Source: an uncultured Prevotella sp. (lineage in GTDB: Bacteria > Bacteroidota > Bacteroidia > Bacteroidales > Bacteroidaceae). From it: 64,000 nucleotides of DNA. A model generated the notes under the pieces. That model ran no database searches. It was not told where the DNA came from and was given only the letters and a program-made list of their open reading frames with translations. The translations under genes were made by a program, and so were the position numbers. The DNA lies in assembly GCA_900557035.1 (NCBI GenBank), contig USRA01000003.1:4755-68754 (forward strand). Reading direction: 5' to 3'. Positions within the stretch are counted from its first letter, which is position 1. Every line of letters begins with the position of its first letter. Shown one piece after another: positions 56,159 through 64,000 of this stretch.

Positions 56159-57436
56159 ATGAAAATAAGATTAGGATTACTCATTTTAGCTTTGGTTGCG
56201 GGGGCTGTGACGGCGGATGCCCAACGTTCCCGCAAGCCTCATGTGGTAGTGAAAACTCCATCGATGGTGGAGAGTTATGTGGACTCGCTGGCTCACATCA
56301 GGGAGCGTATTGACTCTACTGAGATGTCTTCGGATGACTCCCGATATGCCATGCTCTTCACCCCGCTCACGTATTATCGTTCCCCTGCCAATCATTTCCT
56401 GCGCCTCCGTCCTAATGGAGAAATAGGCGATTCGCTTGGCGTGATGCTCGATAAGACCTTGATGGATGTTTATCTCAGCCGACCAGACCTGGTGAAGACT
56501 ACGCAGCGACACCTGGAAGAGGTGGGCGCTCCGATTGTGGCGGATACTAAAGTCAAAAAGCCGAAGCGCGACATCATAGAAGAAGCGGCGCCTAAGGCTA
56601 TCGAACCGGAAGCAGGACCGATGGATCTCGTCATCTTCAAGCCTAACTTCTGGACTTTTGGAGGTGACTACTATCTGCAGTTCCTGCAAAACTATGTGTC
56701 TGACAACTGGTATAAGGGGGGTGAGAGCAACTACTCTCTGTTGGGACGCGTAACGATGCTGGCGAATTACAACAATAAGCAGAAGGTGAAGTGGGAGAAC
56801 AAGCTGGAGATGCGATTGGGCTACCAGTCCTCCAAGGGAGACTCTGTGCATTCGCTCAAGACATCCGACGACTTGATCCGATATACCAGTAAGTTGGGTC
56901 TTCAGGCATCCAGGAAATGGTATTATACCATCCAGATGGTGGCGCAGACGCAGTTTGCCCATGGTTATAAGAGCAATGACAAGAAGGTGTATTCCGATTT
57001 CTTCTCACCATTCAATCTGAATATCTCTGTCGGTATGGATTATTCGGTAGATTGGTTGAATCACAAGCTGAAGGGTAGTGCCCATCTGGCTCCTCTGGCG
57101 TTCAACTGGAAGTATGTGGGCCGTGAGGATCTTGCCACAAGATACGGTTTGAAGGAGGGACAGCATGGTATGACCGATTACGGTTCTGAGTGTACCTTCG
57201 ATCTGACCTGGCAGGTGATGGAGAACCTGAAGTGGAAGACCCGTCTCTGGGGATATACTACTTACAAGCGTGCTGAGATTGAGTGGGAAAACACGATTAC
57301 CTTCCAGTTCAATCGCTATATTTCATCGAATATCTTCCTCTATCCTCGTTTCGATGATGGAGCGCAGCGTAAGGATGACCAGAGCTATTGGCAGTTTAAG
57401 GAGTTCATGTCTATCGGATTCTCTTACTCTTTCTAG
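56159..57436 (+). CDS. DUF3078 family exported protein
   Basis: From the ATG at 56159 the product is 425 aa with a signal peptide (MKIRLGLLILALVAGAVTA, cleaved after DAQ). The N-terminal third is charged and probably periplasmic. The rest is an outer-membrane barrel of DUF3078 type, starting at FWTFGGDYYLQFLQNYVSDN and NWYKGGESNYSLLG, ending in the aromatic FSYSF. An apparent longer start at 56135 would need GTG within the -7 element and is rejected. Function unknown. A four-copy 18-bp repeat begins directly at the stop. Confidence 0.88.
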   Translation: MKIRLGLLILALVAGAVTADAQRSRKPHVVVKTPSMVESYVDSLAHIRERIDSTEMSSDDSRYAMLFTPLTYYRSPANHFLRLRPNGEIGDSLGVMLDKTLMDVYLSRPDLVKTTQRHLEEVGAPIVADTKVKKPKRDIIEEAAPKAIEPEAGPMDLVIFKPNFWTFGGDYYLQFLQNYVSDNWYKGGESNYSLLGRVTMLANYNNKQKVKWENKLEMRLGYQSSKGDSVHSLKTSDDLIRYTSKLGLQASRKWYYTIQMVAQTQFAHGYKSNDKKVYSDFFSPFNLNISVGMDYSVDWLNHKLKGSAHLAPLAFNWKYVGREDLATRYGLKEGQHGMTDYGSECTFDLTWQVMENLKWKTRLWGYTTYKRAEIEWENTITFQFNRYISSNIFLYPRFDDGAQRKDDQSYWQFKEFMSIGFSYSF

Positions 57437-57508
57437 CAAGAGATAGAGCATATACGAGAGATAGAGCATATACAAGAGATAGAGCATATACAAGAGATAG
57501 AGCATATA
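57437..57508. repeat. Four exact-length 18-bp tandem repeats after a stop codon
   Basis: CAAGAGATAGAGCATATA units at 57437, 57455 (one change), 57473 and 57491. The array begins at the first base after the DUF3078 TAG. Eighteen bp is six codons, so it stays in frame (QEIEHI) past the stop. Confidence 0.85.
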
Positions 57509-57557
57509 TATGATAAAGGCTCGTTCCAAATCGATTTGGAACGAGCCTTTATCATAT
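57508..57557. terminator. 50-bp perfect palindrome between convergent genes
   Basis: The sequence is its own reverse complement over all 50 positions, centred on TCGA at 57531-57534, with the core GGCTCGTTCCAAAT on the left. It would form a stem with almost no loop and ends the DUF3078 and porin transcripts. Confidence 0.85.
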
Positions 57558-57567
57558 CTGTTATCTA

Positions 57568-58737
57568 TTAGAAGCGGAAGCAGACTTCTGCATCTGCCAT
57601 GGAGTAATTGTGCTTGGCGAGGGTCTTGTCATTCACCAATGCATACTCGGTGAGGATGCTGATTCGCTTGCCGATATGGAAGTTCAGACCTGCCTCATAC
57701 TGAGTCTTCTGCATGTTGTTCTTGCCGTTAGGCTGATACATGTCGTAACGAGCCTTGATGTCTATCTTGTTGCCCTTTGGCAATTTAGCTAAAGGAGCGA
57801 TGACGAGACCGTATACGCCTTGAGCCTTATTGCCAATCTTCGCATTCAGGTTGCAATTTTTGGCATCTGCATCATTGAAGTTGTTGATGCTCTTTGCGAA
57901 TGCCTTTCCTGTGGAGTGGATATATTCGGAGCGAACGGTCCAGCCATCCTGCTTGTATTCGAATGAGAAGGCATAGCGGTTTTGGCTGAGCTTGCGAACG
58001 CCAGAGCGTTCCTGAATGTCGGCTGTATAGGAGGCATCATGCTCGTCGGTCCATGTTCCCTTTCTTGCGTAAGAGCCTGTCCAGCCGAAGGCTCCGATGC
58101 GCATGCCCTGGATAGGCATTACCCAGATGCCACCGATGACATTCTTCTGATTATCAACGTCCTTGGTGTTGATGCCCTGACCGTTGAATATGCCTATCTG
58201 ATAGTGCAAGAGGTTGCGGTTATTGGCATTCTTGAGGAAATCACCCTGCAGCTGCAGACCGATGTCACGACCATTGGATGCGTGTTCGCCGGCACGGTCG
58301 CTGAAGCCAGCCAGCTTGCTCACGTTCTGAGAGTATCCCATGAAGCCCTGTTCGATAGGGTGCATCGGATTCTCGAAGGTGAATGGATTCTTGAACTGAC
58401 CAATCTTCACCTTGAAGTACTCGAACTTCTGCCATTCAGCAAACAGGTCCACCATTCTTGGGCTTGACCCCAGGTTGGAAGTGTTGCCGTTGAACTGAAT
58501 CTGAGTCTTCCAGTAGAAGTCGTCGGCAATGCGACCTTCGAGAGCGATACGAGCCATACGAATGTTGAATGAGTTGGATTCAGCATCTTTCTGTCCGCTG
58601 TACTGATACTGGGTCATTCCATAACCCGACAATTTCACATTGCTCAACCATGAAGGCAATTCGATGGTCTGCTTTTTCTGTCCGCTGGCTGAGACTGCAG
58701 TCAAAGCCATGAGCGCCATGATGATACTCTTTTTCAT
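57568..58737 (-). CDS. Phosphate-selective porin O/P-type outer-membrane protein
   Basis: A 389-aa porin with a signal peptide (MKKSIIMALMALTAVSASG) and a 16-strand-like barrel. Characteristic OprO/OprP-family segments are FNIRMARIALEGRIADDFYWK, KVKIGQFKNPFTFEN, and FNGQGINTKD. The C-terminus ends FRF, a phenylalanine barrel end. In Bacteroidota these porins are often used for diverse anions or small solutes, so phosphate specificity is not certain. It follows rlmD by 24 bp with no promoter between, so the two are probably co-transcribed. Confidence 0.88.
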   Translation of the reverse strand: MKKSIIMALMALTAVSASGQKKQTIELPSWLSNVKLSGYGMTQYQYSGQKDAESNSFNIRMARIALEGRIADDFYWKTQIQFNGNTSNLGSSPRMVDLFAEWQKFEYFKVKIGQFKNPFTFENPMHPIEQGFMGYSQNVSKLAGFSDRAGEHASNGRDIGLQLQGDFLKNANNRNLLHYQIGIFNGQGINTKDVDNQKNVIGGIWVMPIQGMRIGAFGWTGSYARKGTWTDEHDASYTADIQERSGVRKLSQNRYAFSFEYKQDGWTVRSEYIHSTGKAFAKSINNFNDADAKNCNLNAKIGNKAQGVYGLVIAPLAKLPKGNKIDIKARYDMYQPNGKNNMQKTQYEAGLNFHIGKRISILTEYALVNDKTLAKHNYSMADAEVCFRF

Positions 58738-58761
58738 CTTGTTTCTATTTTGATTTTAGGT

Positions 58762-60363
58762 TTATTTCTTGGCAGCGAGTTCCTCTTCTGTCAGGTCTTC
58801 TGCCTGGGCAGCCTGAGCAGCGAGCTTCTCTGCCTCCTTGGCAGCCTTGGCTTCTGCTATCGCCTTTTCACGCTCCTTGCGCTCCTTCAGCTTCTGCTTG
58901 ATTTCAGCATCGCTGCGCTTTTCGAGCAATACCACGTTCTCTACGTGCGGAGTATGAGGGAACATGTCAACTGGCTGAACGGCAGCCACCTTGTAGTGGT
59001 CATCCATCAGCTGCAGGTCGCGAGCCTGGGTAGCTGGATTGCAGCTTACATATACGATGCGGTTAGGCGCGGCATTCAGAATCACGTTGACTACATCCGG
59101 GTGCATTCCGGCACGTGGAGGGTCGGTGATGATGACGTCTGGACGACCATGCTGGGCAATGAAGTCATTGGTCAGGATATCCTTCATATCGCCTGCATAG
59201 AAGAGGGTGTTCTCAATGTTGTTCACCTGGGAATTCACCTTGGCATCCTCGATAGCCTCTGGCACGTATTCGATACCGATCACCTTCTTTGCCTTGTGAG
59301 CCACGAAGTTGGCAATAGTTCCGGTTCCGGTGTAGAGGTCGTAAACCAGCTCGTCGCCAGTGAGGTTGGCAAACTCGCGAGCCACGCAGTAGAGGTGGTA
59401 AGCCTGCTCGGTGTTGGTCTGATAGAAACTCTTAGGTCCTACCTTGAACTTCAGGTCCTCCATCAGCTCGAAGATGTGGTCATTGCCCTTGAAGAGACTG
59501 AGCTCCAGGTCGTTGATGGTATCGTTGCCCTTCTGGTTATCCACATACATGAGTGAGGTAATCTGAGGGAACTTGTCTGCCACCTGCTGCATCAGTTCCA
59601 GTGCTCTCTGCTCATCTCCCTCCTCATCGTAATGGAACTGGAATACGAGCATCCACTCGCCTGTGTTCGAATTGCGGATCATCATGTCGCGTAGCAATCC
59701 GTGCTGCTCACGGAGATCGTAGAAGGTATAGTTGCGAGAATCAGCGTATTCGAAGACGAAGTTGCGGATCTCGTTGCAGAGGTCGTCCATCAGCCAGCAC
59801 TTCTTGATAGGATAAATCTTGTCGAAGGCTCCGGTGATATGGAAACCGATGGCGTTCTGGGCGTGGCGTTCCTTGAGTGAAGTTACGGTATCGTCCTCTT
59901 TCTGAGGAAGTTGAGCCAATTCTTCAGAAGTAAACCAGCGCTTGTTGCTGCATCCGAATTCAATCTTGTTACGGTACTCCTGGGTCTTCACGCTGCCCAT
60001 GATAGGGCGGAACTCAGGGAGTTCGATCTTGCCGATGCGGGTGAGCTGGTCTTCCACCTGCTTCTGCTTCGCCTTGATCTGCTCCTCGTAAGGAAGGTTC
60101 TGCCATTTGCAACCGCCACAGATGCCGAAGTGCTCGCACATAGGCTCCTGTCTTACGTCGCTCTTCTTGATGAAGCGAACTACCTTCGCCTCGCAATACT
60201 TATGTTTTTTCTTAACTACCTGCAAATCTACCACATCGCCAGGCACGCAGAAAGGCACGAAGATGACCTGGTCATCTACGCGAGTGATGCACTTACCCTC
60301 AGCTGCAACGGCCTCGATGGTGATATTCTCCAAGAGAGGTAATGGTTTACGTTTTCTTGCCAT
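58762..60363 (-). CDS. rlmD: 23S rRNA (uracil-1939-C5)-methyltransferase RlmD-like
   Basis: A 533-aa TrmA/RumA-family tRNA/rRNA uracil methyltransferase. An N-terminal TRAM domain precedes the 4Fe-4S ligands C76, C82, C85 (CEHFGICGGCKW) and Cys138. The SAM-binding DLYTGTGTIANF is followed by the catalytic cysteine in VYVSCNPAT (about 441). The conserved protein ends near NVVLLEK. A Lys/Ala/Glu-rich helical tail of about 50 residues follows (AIAEAKAAKEAEKLAAQAAQ), unlike most relatives. The exact target base is inferred from family only. Confidence 0.9.
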   Translation of the reverse strand: MARKRKPLPLLENITIEAVAAEGKCITRVDDQVIFVPFCVPGDVVDLQVVKKKHKYCEAKVVRFIKKSDVRQEPMCEHFGICGGCKWQNLPYEEQIKAKQKQVEDQLTRIGKIELPEFRPIMGSVKTQEYRNKIEFGCSNKRWFTSEELAQLPQKEDDTVTSLKERHAQNAIGFHITGAFDKIYPIKKCWLMDDLCNEIRNFVFEYADSRNYTFYDLREQHGLLRDMMIRNSNTGEWMLVFQFHYDEEGDEQRALELMQQVADKFPQITSLMYVDNQKGNDTINDLELSLFKGNDHIFELMEDLKFKVGPKSFYQTNTEQAYHLYCVAREFANLTGDELVYDLYTGTGTIANFVAHKAKKVIGIEYVPEAIEDAKVNSQVNNIENTLFYAGDMKDILTNDFIAQHGRPDVIITDPPRAGMHPDVVNVILNAAPNRIVYVSCNPATQARDLQLMDDHYKVAAVQPVDMFPHTPHVENVVLLEKRSDAEIKQKLKERKEREKAIAEAKAAKEAEKLAAQAAQAEDLTEEELAAKK

Positions 60364-60389
60364 AATTCAAATTTGTTTTTTTATGGCTG

Positions 60390-60397
60390 CAAAGTTA
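60390..60397 (-). promoter_or_regulatory. -7 element of the rlmD-porin promoter (TAACTTTG)
   Basis: Reads TAACTTTG on the minus strand, 26 bp before the rlmD ATG. Confidence 0.7.
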
Positions 60398-60423
60398 ATA
60401 CATTTTTGCGAGAAATGAAAGAG

Positions 60424-60467
60424 TTGTCCCGGATTTTTTCAGTCTTTGTCCCGGATGTTCGGATGGT
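60424..60467. repeat. 22-bp direct repeat TTGTCCCGGAT
   Basis: The 11-mer occurs at 60424 and 60446, exactly 22 bp apart, close behind the rlmD promoter. Confidence 0.6.
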
Positions 60468-60471
60468 GAAG

Positions 60472-60791
60472 GTGAAAAAGTGAAAGTGAAAAGGTGAATG
60501 AAGTGAATGGTGAATTTGGTGAATAAGTCAAAAAGTCAAAAGTAACTTTTCCCTAAAAGACGGATTACTGATGTTTTGCTATTATATATAATAAAAAGTA
60601 GTACTTACGCGCGTACATTATTATATAAGATTTTTATCTTTCTTATCTTGTAATTTCAGTCTTCCATATCTTGAAATTTATAGCTTATATCTTATATCTT
60701 TTCAGTGTATTCACCAAATTCACCATTCACCTCGTTCACTTTTTCTATTTTATTATTCACCAAAATCACCTTTTCACTTTCACTTTTTCAC
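60472..60791. repeat. Long interrupted inverted repeat of GTGAA/TTCAC words
   Basis: Two blocks are exact complements: 60472-60496 with 60767-60791 (25 bp) and 60503-60524 with 60709-60730 (22 bp). The blocks are nested, so both could pair in one stem-loop of about 320 nt. Confidence 0.75.
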
Positions 60792-60930
60792 TTTTGTCAA
60801 ATGTGACTTTTGACCTTTTGACCTTTTTGAATCTTCCCCCATGTTCTCTCCCGAAGTCTCCTTTGAACCCCAGTTCCAGGCGATTCTATCGCCTGGCCCT
60901 TTCCCCTCTCTCCCGATGCCCTTTTTCCTG

Positions 60931-60986
60931 CGTCGGGACGTAGCAATTCCTACGTCCCGACGTAATAATTCCCGCGTTGCGACGTA
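60931..60986. repeat. 22-bp periodic palindrome array with GACGTA core
   Basis: GACGTA at 60937, 60959 and 60981 (steps of exactly 22). CGTCGGGACGTAG at 60931-60943 is the exact complement of 60950-60962. GC-rich in an otherwise AT-rich gap. Confidence 0.75.
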
Positions 60987-61196
60987 GGAAAAGGCGGCCC
61001 TGAGGGGGTATTCTGCCTCTCAGAGTGTCAGAATCTCTTTCTTCGCCTACTTATAATTTCTTCTCAATCCGGGCATATTAGTAGGGGATTGTTAAAAATA
61101 GTCCCGTGTGTGCGACAACAGTGTGAAATGTAATCTCGGGATAGCAAAAAAGAGCATAAAAGTTTGGTGGTTTCAAAATAATGTTGTATATTTGCA

Positions 61197-61204
61197 TCAT
61201 CAAA
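61197..61204 (+). promoter_or_regulatory. -7 element of the ppdK promoter (TATATTTG)
   Basis: TATATTTG followed by CATC, with TTTG at 61173-61176, a 20-bp spacer. Leader of about 45 nt. Confidence 0.75.
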
Positions 61205-61254
61205 ATTGTTTGATAATAACTAGAATTATATAAAATTTTTGAACCTATAACAAA

Positions 61255-63975
61255 ATGAACGAAAAAAGAGTTTATACATTCGGTAATGGACAAGCCGAAG
61301 GTAATGCGAAGATGCGTGAAGTTCTTGGCGGTAAGGGTGCAAACCTCGCTGAGATGAATCTTATTGGTGTACCTGTTCCTCCAGGTTTCACTATCACAAC
61401 TGACACTTGTAATGAGTATTATGAGGTAGGTGAGGAAAAAATCAAGGAACTTCTTCAGGACGAAGTAATGGCTGCTGTAGCTCATACAGAGGCTTTGATG
61501 AACAGTAAGTTCGGTTCCGTAGAGAATCCTCTCCTCGTTTCTGTACGTTCAGGTGCTCGCGCTTCTATGCCAGGTATGATGGATACTATCCTCAACCTCG
61601 GTTTGAATGATGAGGTTGCTGAGGGTATGGTCAAGAAGACCGGTAATCCTCATTTCGTTTACGATTCATATCGTCGTTTCGTACAGATGTACGGTGATGT
61701 TGTTATGGGTCTTAAGCCAGTTAACAAGGAAGACATCGATCCATTTGAGGCTATCATCGAAAAGGTGAAGGAAGAGCAGGGTGTTACTCTCGATAAGGAC
61801 CTCTCTGTAGAGTCTCTCAAGAAGCTCGTTGAGCTCTTCAAGGCTGCTATCAAGGAGCAGACTGGTCAGGATTTCCCTACTAACCCAATCGAACAGCTTT
61901 GGGGTGCTATCTGCGCTGTGTTCCGTTCTTGGATGAACGAGCGCGCTATCCTCTACCGTAAGATGGAAGGTATTCCTGATGAGTGGGGTACAGCAGTTTC
62001 TGTCATGGCGATGGTATTCGGTAACATGGGCGAGACTTCTGCTACAGGTGTTTGCTTCTCTCGTGATGCAGGTAATGGTGAGAACCTCTTCAATGGTGAG
62101 TATCTTATCAATGCACAGGGTGAGGACGTAGTAGCTGGTATCCGTACACCACAGCAGATTACAAAGATCGGTTCTCAGCGCTGGGCTGAGCGTGCTGGCA
62201 TCTCAGAGGAGGAGCGCATTGCTAAGTATCCTTCTATGGAAGAGGCTATGCCTGAGCTTTACAAGGAGCTCGACGCTCTCCAGGATAAGCTGGAGCACCA
62301 CTATCACGATATGCAGGACATGGAGTTCACCGTACAGGAAGGCAAGCTCTGGTTCCTCCAGACACGTAACGGTAAGCGTACAGGTACCGCTATGGTGAAG
62401 ATTGCTATGGATCTCCTCCACGAGGGTATGATCGATGAGAAGACTGCTATCCTCCGCTGTGAGCCACAGAAGCTCGATGAGCTTTTGCACCCAGTATTCG
62501 ATAAGCTCGCTCTCTCTAAGGCTAAGGTGATTACACAGGGTCTCCCTGCTTCTCCAGGTGCTGCTTGCGGTCAGATCGTATTCCACGCTGACGATGCTCA
62601 GGAGTGGCACGAGGATGGCAAGAAGGTCATCATGGTTCGTATCGAAACTTCTCCTGAAGACCTCGCTGGTATGTCTGCTGCTGAGGGTATTCTTACCGCT
62701 CGTGGTGGTATGACTTCTCACGCTGCCGTTGTAGCTCGTGGTATGGGTAAGTGCTGTGTATCTGGTGCTGGCTCTATCAATGTTGACTACAAGTCTAAGA
62801 CAGTTGAGATCGAGGGCGTAGTTTACAAGGAGGGTGATTACATCTCTCTGAACGGTACTACAGGTCAGGTTTACGCAGGACAGATTGAGACAAAGGCTGC
62901 AGAGCTTTCTGGCGACTTCAAGGAGCTGATGGACCTCTGTGACAAATATACAAAGATGGAGATCCGTACCAATGCAGATACTCCACATGATGCTGAGGTA
63001 GCTCGTGCATTCGGTGCCAAGGGTATCGGTTTGACACGTACAGAGCACATGTTCTTCGATGATCAGAAGATCGTTGCTATGCGTGAGATGATTCTGGCAG
63101 GCTCAGTTGAGGGTCGTGAGAAGGCTCTTGCCAAGCTCCTCCCATATCAGAAGGCTGACTTCTACGGCATCTTGAAGGCTATGGATGGCTGCCACGTGAA
63201 CATCCGCTTGCTCGACCCACCTCTCCACGAGTTCGTACCACACGATAAGGCTGGTCAGGAGACTATGGCTAAGGAAATGGGCGTAAGCGTAGAGGAAATC
63301 AAGAAGCGTGTGAACTCTCTGGCAGAGAACAACCCAATGCTCGGTCATCGTGGTTGCCGTCTCGGTATCACATTCCCTGAGATTACAACTATGCAGACTC
63401 GCGCCATCCTCGGTGCAGCTTGCGAGTTGAAGAAGGAGGGTTATAACCCATGTCCTGAAATCATGGTTCCGCTCATCGGTACTGTTCAGGAGCTCAAGCA
63501 GCAGAAGGCTATCATCCTCGCTACTTCTAAGGAGGTATTCGCTGAGTACGGGGTAGAGGTAGAATTTGAGATTGGTACCATGATTGAGATTCCTCGTGCT
63601 GCCCTTACGGCAGGTCAGATTGCAGAAGAGGCTCAGTACTTCTCATTCGGTACTAACGACTTGACACAGATGACCTTCGGTTATTCTCGTGATGACATCG
63701 CTTCCTTCCTCCCTGCATACATGGAGAAGAAGATCTTGAAGGTTGACCCATTCCAGGTTCTCGACCAGGAGGGTGTTGGTCAGCTCATCAAGATGGCAGT
63801 AGAGAATGGTCGTGCTACCCGACCTAACCTCCGCACAGGTATCTGCGGTGAGCACGGTGGTGAGCCTTCATCCGTTAAGTTCTGCGCTAAGGTAGGCATG
63901 AACTATGCTTCATGTTCTCCATTCCGCGTGCCTATCGCACGTTTGGCTGCGGCGCAGGCTGCTGTTGAAGAATAA
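61255..63975 (+). CDS. ppdK: Pyruvate, phosphate dikinase
   Basis: PPDK interconverts ATP, phosphate and pyruvate with AMP, pyrophosphate and PEP, a reversible glycolytic/gluconeogenic step in anaerobes. The 906-aa protein has the ATP-grasp N-terminal domain (GGKGANLAEMNLIGVPVPPG near 26-45; SGARASMPGMMDTILNLG), the swivelling phosphohistidine domain with catalytic His489 in GGMTSHAAVVARGMG, and a C-terminal PEP/pyruvate TIM barrel (ITFPEITTMQ, EIGTMIEIPRAAL, CGEHGGEPSS near 864). Codon use is very biased to one pattern (GCT, CTC), as in the phosphosugar mutase gene, suggesting high expression. Confidence 0.97.
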   Translation: MNEKRVYTFGNGQAEGNAKMREVLGGKGANLAEMNLIGVPVPPGFTITTDTCNEYYEVGEEKIKELLQDEVMAAVAHTEALMNSKFGSVENPLLVSVRSGARASMPGMMDTILNLGLNDEVAEGMVKKTGNPHFVYDSYRRFVQMYGDVVMGLKPVNKEDIDPFEAIIEKVKEEQGVTLDKDLSVESLKKLVELFKAAIKEQTGQDFPTNPIEQLWGAICAVFRSWMNERAILYRKMEGIPDEWGTAVSVMAMVFGNMGETSATGVCFSRDAGNGENLFNGEYLINAQGEDVVAGIRTPQQITKIGSQRWAERAGISEEERIAKYPSMEEAMPELYKELDALQDKLEHHYHDMQDMEFTVQEGKLWFLQTRNGKRTGTAMVKIAMDLLHEGMIDEKTAILRCEPQKLDELLHPVFDKLALSKAKVITQGLPASPGAACGQIVFHADDAQEWHEDGKKVIMVRIETSPEDLAGMSAAEGILTARGGMTSHAAVVARGMGKCCVSGAGSINVDYKSKTVEIEGVVYKEGDYISLNGTTGQVYAGQIETKAAELSGDFKELMDLCDKYTKMEIRTNADTPHDAEVARAFGAKGIGLTRTEHMFFDDQKIVAMREMILAGSVEGREKALAKLLPYQKADFYGILKAMDGCHVNIRLLDPPLHEFVPHDKAGQETMAKEMGVSVEEIKKRVNSLAENNPMLGHRGCRLGITFPEITTMQTRAILGAACELKKEGYNPCPEIMVPLIGTVQELKQQKAIILATSKEVFAEYGVEVEFEIGTMIEIPRAALTAGQIAEEAQYFSFGTNDLTQMTFGYSRDDIASFLPAYMEKKILKVDPFQVLDQEGVGQLIKMAVENGRATRPNLRTGICGEHGGEPSSVKFCAKVGMNYASCSPFRVPIARLAAAQAAVEE

Positions 63976-64000
63976 AGAATATTTGTTGATTATCAGTTAA

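Larger units (their letters stand above)
60398..61196. other. Gene-free repeat-rich region of about 800 bp
   Basis: I see no convincing gene here; short ORFs present are low-complexity. The region holds a 22-bp TTGTCCCGGAT repeat (60424, 60446), GTGAA-rich and TTCAC-rich arms that form a long imperfect inverted repeat (60472-60524 against 60709-60791), an AT-rich middle, and a 22-bp GACGTA palindrome array (60931-60986). The ppdK promoter closes it. Confidence 0.7.

Noticed and set aside
57323-57529. 68-codon minus-strand ORF with MLYLLY repeats
   Set aside because: It is simply the 18-bp tandem repeat read in frame on the other strand, overlapping a terminator palindrome.
60671-60943. 90-codon ORF in the gene-free region
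   Set aside because: Encodes low-complexity Phe/His/Leu stretches from the TTCAC words; no promoter or recognisable domain.

Overview
The window is 64 kb of chromosome from a Bacteroidota bacterium, most probably a gut Prevotellaceae species of the Prevotella/Segatella copri type. The signs are: the TAnnTTTG -7 promoter element upstream of more than twenty genes, often with a TTTG/TTG about 20 bp further up; the small RpoD-type sigma factor that reads such promoters; almost no Shine-Dalgarno sequences; a type IX secretion C-terminal domain; and many Bacteroidales-specific families (DUF4494, DUF4491, DUF3943, DUF3078, DUF5020, EFR1). Species placement is inference. I saw no rRNA, tRNA, CRISPR array, insertion sequence or prophage.

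Layout. 0-9.3 kb: end of a DUF5020 gene, a leftward pyrB-pyrI-glyA operon, a class A penicillin-binding protein, and pheT-yebC-TSCPD. 9.4-18.7 kb: small lipoprotein, lepA and a Crp/Fnr regulator, two tandem AMP-forming acyl-CoA synthetase paralogues, a LolE/FtsX-like permease and a class I aminotransferase. 18.9-27.5 kb: DUF4494, YggS, secreted M6 metalloprotease, EFR1 ferredoxin/flavodoxin, DUF1573, and DUF4491-rlmH-uvrA. 27.5-36.5 kb: phosphosugar mutase, DUF3943 outer-membrane protein with an N-terminal repeat domain, a PurF paralogue lacking the catalytic cysteine, and a second uvrA. 36.5-46.7 kb: a free-standing T9SS type B domain, LysM/periplasmic-binding protein, beta-barrel, MFS transporter, WG-repeat protein, rpoD, POT peptide transporter and S9 peptidase. 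46.8-52.3 kb: membrane AraC regulator, small membrane protein, DUF1846, rhodanese lipoprotein and a tripartite HipB-HipS-HipT toxin-antitoxin module. 52.4-64 kb: pyrG-yidC, DUF3078, rlmD-porin, an 890-bp gene-free repeat region, and ppdK.

Most genes are housekeeping: pyrimidine and one-carbon metabolism, translation, envelope building, DNA repair, and peptide uptake and breakdown. The main accessory element is the split HipA locus (hipB, hipS, hipT). Five copies of a TAYC-N8-GGTA-like motif bracket it: three around its promoter and two in a hairpin beyond its 3' neighbour.

A second theme is a set of unrelated short-word repeats between genes that share a 21-22 bp spacing (about 16.0, 20.3, 48.0, 60.4 and 60.9 kb), often palindromic and often at 3' ends of genes. 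Several other repeats start directly after stop codons (36.5 and 57.4 kb). Long perfect palindromes, up to 50 bp, close convergent gene pairs.
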